Both the position numbers and the translations under genes were made by a program. The notes beneath the pieces are model-generated. The model searched no databases, was not told where the DNA came from, and was given only the letters and a program-made list of their open reading frames with translations. From the NCBI GenBank assembly GCA_022836615.1, contig MU405288.1, forward strand, positions 120,379-184,378: 64,000 nucleotides of DNA. Reading direction: 5' to 3'. This document shows, in pieces, positions 23,060 through 34,544 of the stretch; the stretch's first letter is position 1, and every line of letters begins with the position of its first letter. Source of the DNA: Annulohypoxylon bovei var. microspora (Eukaryota > Ascomycota > Sordariomycetes > Xylariales > Hypoxylaceae).

Positions 23060-23945
23060 GTATTCCGTGAACCGTATATATACGGCACATATACGGCTCC
23101 AAATTTGAACGGTTCAAAAAAATGAATGGAAAAGCTCGAGCGCGAAAAATCGCAACGTTCTAATTGGTTGAACAGTTCAATTGATATTGAACGGTACTCA
23201 TTTTAATTCGTTCTTATTGGATGAATGGTTCTAAATTTAAACTGTTTCAACCTGATTGAGCGGTATATCTACGGCTCAATCATTTTGAGTGGTTCAAAAT
23301 TGCTGAACGGTTCAAATTTCGAACAGCTCATGCATTTAAACGGTTCAATCGTCCCACATATGAAAAGAAAAGAAAAAAATCATTTCTAAGTACATTTCCC
23401 ATACTAATCGTATGGGAGCTATACTTAGAAGCTTACAATTATTGGAATTACACAGTTCAAATACACAGTTGATATTTCTTTTTCTTACTCGAATCACGGA
23501 CTTTACGAATTTCAATTGGATGAGCTACGGTCGCATTCCCATTAAGCTACGAAGGAATACGGCTAAATTACGCGTAGGTGCATAAGCTTTTGTTTTAGTA
23601 TATGGCTTACCTTAAAAGCAGTGGGTACGTACCTTGAAATCGGGGTATGCACGTGCCTTATTGCATTAAACGGTTTAATGTTTGAGCGGTTCAATTTTTG
23701 AACCACTCAAAAAGATTGAACCGTTCAAACCTCATTGAGCGGTATATGAGCCGCACATATGCGGTTCAATTGCCTGAACGGGAAAGATTCGGCTCAATTA
23801 AGTAAGCGCTCTGTATTGTTTAAACGTTCGGATTTCGGACCGTATTGATACAGCTCAAATTTTGAACCAATCAACGATTGAACGGTTCGAATTTTGAACA
23901 GTTTGTTACATTAAGCGGTATATATACCGTTTGAAATAATGAGCC
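23060..23945. repeat. Field of degenerate GAACGGTTC/GAGCGGTATAT palindromes
   Basis: About twenty variants of a near-palindrome, TTGAACGGTTCAA, and of GAGCGGTATAT are scattered in two clusters (23085-23355 and 23665-23945) around a 300-bp interval with a different sequence. Copies differ by one to three bases and appear in both CGG and CCG centre forms. Some are full palindromes, such as GGTATATATACC at about 23918. Spacing is irregular (about 12-40 bp), so it is not an ordinary satellite. No coding potential. Origin unknown. Confidence 0.75.
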
Positions 23946-24366
23946 GAATAGTTACCGCAAAATTATACCCCCCCATGACGGTAAGGTAGAGAGCTCTCCA
24001 TTGTTCCCAAGTCAGCTAACGACGCGTCCCATCGTCATTAACCCTGCTCTAGTACGAAATACCTAGGCGCTTCCCTACTAGATTCTACCTGCACCCGCGC
24101 GCTGCGACCGTCTTTCCCTAAATGTTTCTTCTACTCAGTCTCAATTCAACTTTCAACTCTCAATTCTCAACTTAACTTAATTTTTTTCACATACAATTCA
24201 TTCCACCTAACCGCGCTGAGCTGCAAAGTTAGTAATTCATTCAGAATAGTGCCTACCTTCTGCCTTTTTAATCAAAAATCAATTCAACTCTATCTGATTT
24301 TTGTTTTCATTAATCAACACCTACCAAGCCTTTCCCGTAACCCAGTCGCGTCGCGCATTTCTCACC

Positions 24367-25225
24367 ATGTCCGACTACGCTTCTCTGAAGGTTCCGGAGC
24401 TCAAGAAGCTTCTTCAAGAGAAGTCTCTACCTGTGACCGGCAATAAGGCTGATTTGATCGCGCGCCTACAGGAGCACGATAATCCCAAATGTGATTAATA
24501 TTGCCCCATCGCTCCAGTCTTGCTCCCTATACTAATATTCGATAGCCGATCCTGCTCGCGAGAATGAGGACGAGATTGACTATAGCGACGACGATGTGAC
24601 TACTACAGCAAAGTCAACAGAGCCTGCGAAACCCGTCGAACCCGTCGAGCCTACCCCAGTTCCGACTGAAGAGAAGGCTGCGGAACCCAGTACCAGCGAG
24701 CCAGCCAATGACACAACGGAGTCTGCTACGGCAACAGACAAGCCTACCGAGACCGAGGCAACAACTGAGGAGACAGCCAAGACCGAAGCCTTAAGGGCCG
24801 ACTTTTCTGCACACCTTCCCGCCTCTAGTGTCGATGAAGAGGCACGCAAGCGTGCTGAGCGAGCTAAGCGATTCGGCATCGTCGAGGATGACGAGGATAA
24901 GAAGAAGACCGCGCGTGTCGAGCGCTTCGGTGTAGATGAATCATCCCTAGCCAAGGGCCTTGATTCTGCCTTACCTGAGAAGAGAGCTCCGAAGCGAGGA
25001 CGAGAAGTAGGCAACGTTGAGGGTGAACGAGGTGCAAAGCGCCAAAACCCTAGCGGCCGACATCGAGGCAAGGGTCGTTTCCGCCAAGGAGGCGGTAGAC
25101 AAGGTGGCGCTCCAAGAAAGGAGGGTAGTACTGCCGGTCCAAGGGGCAAGCCTGGCGTTTTCAATGATCCAGCCGAGAAGGCGAAGGCTGAAGCCCGAGC
25201 GAAGCGCTTTGGCGGTGGTTCTTGA
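24367..25225 (+). CDS. tho1: SAP-domain RNA-binding protein, Tho1/SARNP-like
   Basis: Exons 24367-24490 and 24546-25225 give 267 residues. Residues 1-40 form a SAP motif (LKVPELKKLLQEKSLPVTGN...ADLIARLQ), a DNA/RNA-binding helix-turn-helix. A long acidic Thr/Glu/Pro-rich linker follows, then a C-terminal region with three copies of a basic R(A)KRFG motif (ERAKRFGI, ARVERFGV, ARAKRFGG) and an RG-rich stretch, as in the Tho1/MOS11 C-terminal family. Known relatives join nascent mRNPs and assist mRNA export with TREX and the Sub2 helicase. The 55-nt intron lies directly after the SAP motif. Upstream sequence is pyrimidine-rich (24100-24330), as in highly expressed fungal promoters. Confidence 0.88.
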
Positions 25226-26616
25226 ACATGATTGAACGAGGCCAAGATGGCGTGTCTCATCGAAACGCAAGTCGAGACCAAGGCATGAATGAGACGATTG
25301 GAACGAACCTGCGCGAAGAAGGTTCATGTTTTGCCTGGATTCCCTATCATCACGAATCGATATGCCGAGTGGATCATTGGATCTAGAGAGGGATCCTACG
25401 CTAATGCTGTTCACGATTTGATCCCTGGCGCCTATGTACTCTAGCTCGTCTATCCCATCAGGTCATGACGCATGACCAAGATATGTCCTTTATACTCTGG
25501 ACTAGTGGGCTGTCCTCATCATGAATTGTAATTTTGATTGGCCAGACACCAGAGCATGCCGGTTTACGTGAACGAATATTATCAAACCAAGAAGTGAACC
25601 TGTCGAGGCGTTGGCGCTTGTCTGAAGAATGCCTCGCCTATCTGGACGTAGCCTAATTCCAAGGGGCTTTACGACGTGATCAAAACTAAATATTTACATC
25701 AGGATTCTCGGGTTGACATAAACAACGACCTGTTCAGTAAACATGTCTACTATGATTGGGGCTACTGGATCTCGTCCAGATGCGAAGTAACTATCATGTA
25801 ATAGTTGCCGCTTGTCGCTAAGATACTATATGTCAATATGAAAGGGGGCCGGGTGAAGTTGGGGTGGAAACGGTAGGGAAGTAGAACATCTGCCCAATTT
25901 CGACCTCTATCATTCTTTCTCGAGGGTACAGCTGCCACCAATGTGCTATCCCCTTCACATAATAGTATTGGCTTCACGGTTTGGCAAGTTTATATATATT
26001 TATATATCTAAAGGTAGAGCACAGCTATGTGTAAAAACTTAGGTAATCGAACTTGGCCATTAAGCTGTTGTCTATCCACCGCTACTTTCCAGATCATACG
26101 AAGGCTTCATATATGCTAATGATGGCAAAGGGATAAGATGATATCACCAAAATTTAGCTATACTAAATGGAATCTCTGCCGGGAGAACTGTCGCCTATTA
26201 CTCTTGCCGTCTTCTAAGTATAAAGTAACTATTAGTCTATGGTATTGTTTAACTACCTACCCTTCATTTCGGTTGGAATTCAATATTAAAGGGTTTCTTT
26301 GTATGATAGGTACGGATCGAGGTTAGGGTAGGTCGAATATAAAGTGAGTTTAAACTTACCCCGGTTGCATGCTTCTTTGTCTTTTTTTTTATTGTATCGT
26401 TTCCGCAACCGACCTGTTAATAACTCGACACTTTATATTTTATCTTCATTCTACCTGCAGCGCGCGCATACCACCAAGACGCAATATGATAATATCTCTC
26501 TCCTACCTAGTAGTCTTCAACTACCCCCAGGCATCTCTCACTACTTTCATCAGTTTAATTCGCTTTGTTTCAATTCACTTCAATTTAGCTATCCTACACT
26601 CAAATTCGAGTTCATA
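25226..26616. other. Intergenic
   Basis: 1.4 kb. The open frame that runs into the next gene from 26344 has no in-frame ATG before 26617 and is read as 5' leader. No RNA gene or repeat recognised. Confidence 0.6.
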
Positions 26617-28454
26617 ATGTCAAAGTCGGGCTGGGTCTGGGGTATCAATCCCAACATACCTGTACCGTATCTGGACCGACCCACGAGCCGTTTCAAAAGA
26701 TTACCAGTTAAGGCCCAAAGAGTAGCAGCAAAAAATCAGCATTTTCAAGAGAACGCGAATATTCTATTGTACTTGAAAAATGTACCGGCAGGTCGTGTAA
26801 CCGAGATACGAAATAACCTAAGAAATTTCGTAACTGGCAGCCAGAGTTCAGCAGGCGACGACAATAATCTCGTCATCGAACCAGGCGTTATTGGAGTAGA
26901 ATATGATAGGGATCCAAATGACCCATTTGGCAGAATTAGGCGTCCCATTTACGGGAACGACGCAGGAAGAGAATTACTGACCGAGTACGACGAAGCTACT
27001 GATCGTCTCAAAGAAGCCCCTATATCCACCCCAGCGCGAAGCGAGGAGGAACAAAATATCCGAGACTTGTATCAGGATGCCTTTGGTCCTCACTTTATAT
27101 CAGGTATGAGTCTAGTCAAATTAACAGAACTATCTCTCTTTTGGGTTAGATTTCGCCTCAAAGTTCGTTTACGGGAATTTAACAACTACGTATTCAATGA
27201 TTTCAACGCCGGAATACCAAATTCTCAGACTAGGAGATACCGCGATATCCACTTTAGTGTCAACCAGTTAGTTCACAAAGCGGTACTAGCGGAAGATATT
27301 CTCTGGGCTCGTTTCCCGCACGTAGATCCAGATGAAACAATATTCAAATCCACCAAGGCGTTAACAGAAGCGCATTTCGAAGCTATCTACCGTCTGAGGG
27401 TAGACGAAGCCACTGCACTTGGTATGTGCGAGACAATCCATCGCCGAGATAACTTTAGCATGAAATCGTACAAAACTAACAAAACATAGTATATTGGGCA
27501 ATATCTGTACAACGTTATCCAAATGGCAGTCCGATGCTTGACTGGATGGACAAACCTATACGAACCTATCCGGGTGAATTATGCTCTTGGCTCGTTCAAG
27601 TAATATGCAAGTTCGTAGAATGGAGATATTGGGTTGTGGGGCTCCTTAAACGCCGGAGACTCAACGCAGCAAGCTGGCGCCAACGAGGGGGTGTAATGAT
27701 TGACAACCTTTACGAGCAAACGCTCCAAGATTTTTTCCCGATCCTTAGATGCTTTCAGACAGACGCTCAAGTATCAGATGCGCAACAACGTTCATTTGAG
27801 AAATCGGTACACTATTTATTCGCTGTCATCAAACAAAGGAGTTGGACACTTATCACTAAATCCGATTGGGATTATTTAGGTCGGGGGGATAAGTCAGATT
27901 CAGATAGAGATACGATGAGATTCCCAGAGACTATGCCTACTTCGTATAGGCATTCTACAAGAGTTGTATTTCCTCCTGGAGTGGAGCTCTATGATATACC
28001 ATTAGCCATGCCCAGGCAAGCTCTCGTGTTAAACAGACGTTACATCGAGCCACTGTATACACCATCTCGAGTGCTAATACCTGCTGATTACGATGGAGGA
28101 GACCTCAAACCGATGGGCTTCATATACAGCAAAATCGATGGTAAAGGCCCCTTTAGTGGGTTGGCACGGGTCGTACGATCCGCGGGAGACTCGCAGCTTT
28201 CCGACGACGAGGACGACGAAGAAGAGTCTCAGTTCTATGACGTCGACTCGGAACGCGGCTGGACCCCGCACGGTCGCCTAGACGGCGGCCCACACGGCCG
28301 TGAGAAGCGAGTCTCTTTTGCGACCCCGGAGCCTCGTGGCGATAAATCGTCGCCCAGCGAGCTATCATCCGGGCACTCTTTGAAACGAAGGGCTAGCCAC
28401 GATACTTATGGCTCGTCTCCCGCTAAGAAGTTGAGAAGTGGGGCTGTATATTAG
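26617..28454 (+). CDS. Orphan fungal protein, nuclear-like C-terminus
   Basis: Exons 26617-27421 and 27490-28454 give 589 residues. The intron has a canonical GTATGT donor and an ACTAAC branch site. A second, in-frame 60-nt segment at 27104-27163 also has a good donor (GTATGA) and AAG acceptor; removing it gives 569 residues, so either form, or both, may exist. The protein starts MSKSGWVWGINPNIPVPYLD, has a mainly helical charged middle and an acidic region (DDEDDEEES), and ends with KRRASHD...SSPAKKLRSG, which resembles a bipartite nuclear signal. No known domain is recognised. The AT-rich codon use contrasts with the methyltransferase next door. Confidence 0.65.
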
Positions 28455-29133
28455 TAACATGGAGAAATTTATGAGGTTGGCAAGGAGATGATAAGATATA
28501 AGAAATAAACTCTCTTTATTTATTTTTTATTGACGTATATCTTACTAGTAGTATCTTGCTCTTGTTTGTGTTAGTACCGACATATACCTGTTTAAAAGGG
28601 GCAATGTATTTAAGTACTTACCTAGTTATCTGAGGATTTGGTATATACTATAGCAGTCTATCAACGTCGAATTGTCGAACTCTAACTTCTAGGCGCGCGT
28701 AAATATTATTATGTGTTGTATCCTATATTGATCTGGGGCGATTCTATACTCGACTATATATGTGATGGCTTGCCGTTGACAGGAACCCCGAATGCTAAAA
28801 GGGGGTGGAGATTCCCCCCTTAACATCCCCCATTATTAAATATTTGTATTTATCGAAGAAATTCCCGGAAATATTTGTTTGCGAGTTTCGCTAAGCAATA
28901 GGTATTGATGAAAAAGCGGTCTACGAGAGATTTCCATCTAGCGATACTAAATCTGGAGAGTGGAAATGCTGTGGTCGGCCAGATTTTTAATGGATCGTGG
29001 GGCGTTAAAGAAAAAAGAAAGAGTCTGATCCAATATCTCAACGTGACCCATATGCGAAGTTCTCGGGCAGCAAAAGAATACCAGATGATAGAACGAGTGA
29101 TTAGTCAAGTGGTAACAATAGATTGAATTCGCG
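28455..29133. other. Intergenic
   Basis: 679 bp of AT-rich spacer with no supported gene. A short run of C/G (near 28798-28830) is the only local oddity. Confidence 0.55.
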
Positions 29134-29742
29134 ATGCCCGCCGATTTCGAGAAGCAGAGCTACTGGCACGAGCGCTTCAAGTCCGAGACGTCCTTCGAGT
29201 GGCTGGCGTCGTCAGAGTCCTTCATGACCATCATAGCGCCTCACCTCTCGGAGCTCTCCAGCCGCGAGGCCCAGCCCAGGATCCTCCAGCTGGGCTCCGG
29301 CACGAGCGACCTGCAGAACCACTTCCGCGCGAGCGGCTACCTGGACGTGACGAACGTCGACTACGAACCGCTGGCCATCGAGCGCGGGCGCCAGCTGGAG
29401 GAGGCGGCCTTCGGCGAGGCGAGGCTGAAGTATGTCGTCGCCGACGCGACGCAGCTCGGCAACGACCTGCCGTCGGACCAGAGGTTCGACGTGGTTGTCG
29501 ACAAGAGCACCGTCGACGCCGTCTCCTGCGGCGGGACGACGACCCTCCTAAGGATGGCCTCCGGGATCAGGAAGTACCTCGCCGAGGGGGGCATCTGGAT
29601 TTCCCTTAGCTACTCGTCGAGCCGCTTCGATGTCGAGGAGCTGCCGTTCGACGTCGAGGTCATAGCTAAGATCTTAACACCGAAATTCAAGGAGAGCGAG
29701 CCGGAGGTCTATCACCATTGCTATCTTCTTCGACCTAAATGA
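29134..29742 (+). CDS. Small SAM-dependent methyltransferase, METTL13/EFM4-like
   Basis: Intron-free gene of 202 residues. It opens YWHERFKSETSFEWLAS, the N-terminal YW...W pattern of the METTL12/13 and elongation-factor lysine methyltransferase group. Motif I is ILQLGSGTSDL, followed by VTNVDYEPLAIERG (acidic residue for the SAM ribose), VVADATQL, and FDVVVDKSTVDAV, the equivalent of the family DKGTLDA. Protein substrates, possibly translation factors, are inferred from relatives. Composition is sharply GC-rich (third positions mostly C or G) compared with the AT-rich surroundings and the preceding gene, which may reflect strong codon bias rather than transfer. Confidence 0.85.
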   Translation: MPADFEKQSYWHERFKSETSFEWLASSESFMTIIAPHLSELSSREAQPRILQLGSGTSDLQNHFRASGYLDVTNVDYEPLAIERGRQLEEAAFGEARLKYVVADATQLGNDLPSDQRFDVVVDKSTVDAVSCGGTTTLLRMASGIRKYLAEGGIWISLSYSSSRFDVEELPFDVEVIAKILTPKFKESEPEVYHHCYLLRPK

Positions 29743-30480
29743 CTACCTACCGATCAAGGGTATAAGTAGGGAGGTGATCTTGACTTGGCCTGCTTATTCT
29801 AAACATCTTGGCTGTTATTTCCTGGGACCAATGATACGTATTATGTGTCGGTGAGGGAAGATGCTTAGGAAGTGGGAATGTTTGAAGTTTTATTAGATGG
29901 ATGTTACATAATCCATGAATGAGTGCTAGAATTAAAGCTGTACCTAAAAGCTGTCGCACTGTTGTTGTTGTTGTGGGGAATTACGCGGGTACATACGGGC
30001 TACTAAAGGGCTAAGCCCGGAGCTTTTCAGGGCACCTTGTCTTAGCTGTTTTAGCTGTGCAGCTCTGCGTCACCTCGACCCCACTATAATCATGAATAGC
30101 TGGGATGCTGCTGGTGTAAAATATTAGGCGATGACCTCATCCCAGTGCTCGAACGTGCCTGACATCCAATGCATCTTTGCGCATCTTGCATGGTGATGCA
30201 AGTGCAATCAATGTTTCCTCGTCCTTTGTGTATCGTTATGTATCATTGTATTACTTGCTAGCATCATTAGGTCTTATTAGGTCTCACAAAACTAACCCTT
30301 CTTCTTCCTCCTACCTACCTATGTATCCTAATAACAACAATAATGACAATTCTCATTTCCCAGTGGTCATCTTTATCTACCATCCTAACCTTTATATATC
30401 TTTCTCTCGTGGACTCTAATACTATTATTTGAGCTTTGTTAACCTCATAGATTCGTCCAAATGCCTATTAATTAAGACAA
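29743..30480. other. Intergenic
   Basis: 738 bp with no supported gene. It includes a short GTTGTTGTTG run near 29962 and the promoter of the SMP/C2 gene. Confidence 0.55.
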
Positions 30481-33400
30481 ATGGAAAACCAGGCAGATTT
30501 CGAGCAGGATGCGGTGGGGAGAGAGTATGGCAAACCTCATAACGCCAAGCATCCGATACCCACCGTACAAGGCTACCGACAGCATAGAAGGGAGCTCGCT
30601 GGTCAACTGGAGGACGAGGAACAGGCACAACAAGGACCGGAAGACGCTTCGAAACCCAAACGAGCATTTGAGTCCGCTAAAGCAGTCATCAAGGGTGAAG
30701 ATACTGCCCCAAAGTCCCGACACGATCCGTACCCCTCTACGAACCGCAACTATGCCAATAACCTACAATACAAATCCGAAGAGGGCGAAGGTAGCCATGG
30801 AGAAGGATCTGAAACAGAGAGTGTAAATGATAGAGATCAAAAAGACCCAGATGAAAATCAAGGAGATGGCGGCAAAAAGAAGGGCGAACAAGATAAATCA
30901 GCAACAGAGGCTGTCGCAAGCGCCGTTGATCCAAAAGAGAAGCGAAAGGCGATGAAGAAGACCAAAAGACACGGAGAAGGACGTGAAGTCACAGATCCAG
31001 TCACTCATCTGCCGATTGTGATACACGACCAGACGGAGAAGGACCTGAACTCGGTGCCACAAAACTTTCCAGAACCAGGGATTCATCATCAATCTGCTAC
31101 TGGACCGCAAGGTGCTTCAAAGTCGGACGAGGAACTAAGGATAGAGCGGGAAAAACTGCAGCGAACCTACAACGGCATGCAAAGGGTCTTCCCGCCACCA
31201 AATTTTGAGCATACAAAACAGGAGTTAGCCTCTATCTACCAGAGGACGGTATATGCTGGCTTGGCCACGATCGGTTCCCTAGCCGCCGTTTTATTGCCCG
31301 CCCCGGCGATTCTCGCTAGCCCGAGCCGGTCAGTTTTGCTTAACACAAGCCTGTTTGTTCTTCTAGGAGCAGCGACTGTTGTTGGCATGGGAAAGTGGAT
31401 AAGCAAGAAAACTAGCGAGGTGTTCGAAGATGAGACATGGGACGCGGCGAGGCGAGAGGAGCAGGCTATTTTGAGCAATAAAGAAGAGCTTCCGGAATCA
31501 ACGCAATGGCTGAACAGTCTGTTCTCGGCTATCTGGCCCCTTGTCAACCCTGATCTCTTCGCTTCGCTTGTGGACCAAATTGAAGATATCATGCAAGCGT
31601 CTCTACCTAAAGTTATTAAAATGGTCAGCGTTGATGATATGGGACAAGGTAGTGAGGCCATCCGCATACTCGGGGTCCGGTGGCTACCGACTGGTGCGGC
31701 TAGTCAAACTGTCAGCTCTGATGGACAACTTCGTGGGGACGACAAGGGCACTGGAAGTGATCGAACGGACCCGCAAAGTCCACAAGGAGGTGCAGATGCA
31801 CAAAGCCATGTGGAGGAGACTTCGGAGGGTAACAATGAGAAGGGAAAAGATCCGAAACAAGAGGAACAGGAGCAAGTAGCCGTAAAAGAAGGAATGGAAG
31901 CCGAGGAAGGTGATTTTGTCAACATGGAACTTGCGCTGGCCTATCGAAGTCGCTCATCTGGGGACTCCTTGAAGGCGAAGGCTAAGAACGCCCATCTCTA
32001 TCTGAAGTTCTACCTTCCTGGCGGGGTAGCTATTCCCGTATGGGTTGAGCTTAGAGGTCTTGTCATGACCCTACGGCTCCGTCTTCAGCTGACACCAGAC
32101 CCTCCCTTCATATCGTTATGCACCGTAACGTTTCTGGGACAGCCCAAGGCCAGCATTTCGTGTATCCCTCTTTCGAAGCATCTGTCTAGCCTTACGGATA
32201 TGCCGTTAATATCTTCCTTCGTCAATTCTGCCATCGACGCGGCTCTCGCAGAATACGTGGCTCCCAAGAGTCTAACTCTAAACCTGAAGGACATGCTCGT
32301 AGGAGAAGACTTTAAGAAGGATACGACTAGTTTGGGTGTTGTTTGGATTTTCATCAAGCAGGCTCGCGGCTTCAAACAAGGCGATGGCGGGTTTGGCCCC
32401 ATGGAAGGTTCGAGCGACTCATATGTTACTGTATCCTGGGGTAAATTCGGTAAGCCGGTTGCCTCGACTCGCATTGTTACGAAGGATAATGAACCAAATT
32501 GGCACGAATGGGCAAGCATTCTGGTGACTCCGGAAGAGGTGAACGCAGAAGAAAAGCTGAGGCTGCAGCTGTGGGATTCGGATAAATGGTCTGCAGATGA
32601 TGATCTAGGTCGTGTGGAGATAGACTTGAAAAGCCTTATGAAAAGTCCGAATAGGGTACATGACCGCGAAGACCGGTTTTCCGGTCAGGATCCCGATGAG
32701 ACAATGCCTGGGTCAATAGTATGGTCTGTTGGATACTTCTCGAAAATGAGGATCTCGTCAAAGGAACTCGAACAACAAACCGTTAACGAGGAAATAAGAA
32801 CCCACGATCAGCTCAGACAACATGTCTCCGAGTTATCTGAACATAAGCTCAGGGAAGCAGGCAAGCCTTCGGACGATGATGAGCTGAAGCAACAGAAAGC
32901 CCAAGATTACAGGGAAATCGAAGAGTCTATGATAATCTCGGCTCCGCCATCTACCGACTTAGTCTCGGGCGTTCTTAGTGTACAGATACACAATATTACC
33001 GGCCTCGAGGTACAGAGGCTTCAGAAGGATGACAAAGGAGATGGCGGCGACGACGAGGACGAGGCCGAGCAACACGACGATATGCCCGATAGCTACTGCA
33101 CTATCATACTGAACCACAAAAAGATATATCGAACACGCACGAAACCAAAGAACTCGAAGCCATTCTTCAACGCTGGAACAGAGCGATTTGTTCGAGATTG
33201 GAGAGATACCGAGATCATTGTGAGTGTACGGGATGCGCGAGAACGGGAAGACGACCCGTTGGTAGGAATTGTTTATCTCCCTCTTGCAAAGGTCTTCGCG
33301 AAGAAGAGTCAGATAATGGATAATTTTCCTTGTAAGTTAACCCTAGTTGTCTCATTCTCTCTACCCACGCAGAATCCTAAGCCAGGCTTTCGATTATTGT

Positions 33401-34544
33401 TTATAATCCCACGTTCCGTCGTCATAAGCAGCTGTTAACCCTTGTAGTGGTCGGCGGCATTGGATTTGGAAGAGTTCGCATTAGCATGGTTTGGCGGAGT
33501 GTAGAAATTAAGCTTCCGCCAAATCTCCGCGGATGGGATTACGGAACACTAGAGATCCATGGGCCTATTAAGGCGAAAGGAGACTTGCCGAAGTCACTAA
33601 CTGACCATCGAATCAAAATACGGACCAATCTAGGGAAAGCTAAGATGTATCCCGACAGCGGCCGGTGGGTCACTAAGAGCAGGAAGGACGACGAGGCTGT
33701 GTTTTTGGCTGTCCGTAAGCGATATGCTTCAGCCACGGTGATCGAGTTCCGCGAATCCATGCTTGGACACGATAAGACTGCTGCCTTCGCAGTCCTGTGG
33801 CATCACGACCTCGTCGACGAGGAAAATGATACAAGGTCCCTTAAGGTGTGGAAAGGATCAAAGGATGGTCTTGAAAAAGCCCGATCCTGCTGTGACTACA
33901 ACGGCTTAGAAAACGACGAGCAGCCTCTCGGCGAAGTTGAGCTTAATCTGAAGTTTTGGCGCGGTCTATCTGGATATCACAAGAACTATGCTTCCCAGGC
34001 TAAGAATACTGACATGAGAGATGTTATGGAATGCTTAGATACAGTCACCGACGAGAAGCTCGACGACGAGGATGAATCTGGAAGTGAGGCCGATATAACG
34101 GGCAGCAATGATTCAGAGGACGAGGAGACTCGGAAGAAACTCCGTGTTCATACCAATGACGACTCGTCGCGCTCTAGCTCCGACGACGAGGACGGTGCTT
34201 TAGGACCATCGAGCTCTTCCAGTTTGTCTCTGCCGGACTTCAAGAAATTCAAGAAAGTCAAGAATATCTTCCACAATCCCGTCGAAGGAACGGCTGAAGT
34301 AGCTACTTCGGTGGTGGCACCGGGTCATAATGACCCCGACGATGGATCGCGAGGCGTGCAAAATCAGCTGCGAGATTACAAGGACCACCATAGACAGCTG
34401 CATCGCAAACATCGGGGCATCATGCAATTTCGGCCCGCGAGGGAGGCCAGCCATCTCGGCGGCAAGCTGAGTAGGCTAAAGGGTAATATCAGCGGAATGT
34501 TCCACCACGACGAGAAGGAGGCTGGCACTGAAACAGAAATCTGA
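30481..34544 (+). CDS. SMP/C2-domain membrane-contact protein, Mug190-like
   Basis: Exons 30481-33331 and 33448-34544 give 1315 residues. The first 250 residues are charged and disordered. A hydrophobic hairpin (about 256-305) would anchor it in the ER, followed by an SMP-like lipid-binding module (about 310-600, including PLVNPDLFASLVDQIEDIM and LPKVIKMVSV). The first C2 domain lies at about 619-715 (SDSYVTVSWGK, then LQLWDSDKWSADDDLG) and a second at about 830-947 with an acidic insert. After the intron a further beta-rich region and an acidic, Ser-rich tail follow. This order matches fungal Mug190/tricalbin-type proteins, which tether the ER to the plasma membrane and move lipids; function here is by homology. 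Confidence 0.88.

Noticed and set aside
26344..26616. N-terminal extension of the orphan protein
   Set aside because: No in-frame ATG and low-complexity pyrimidine-rich sequence; read as 5' leader.
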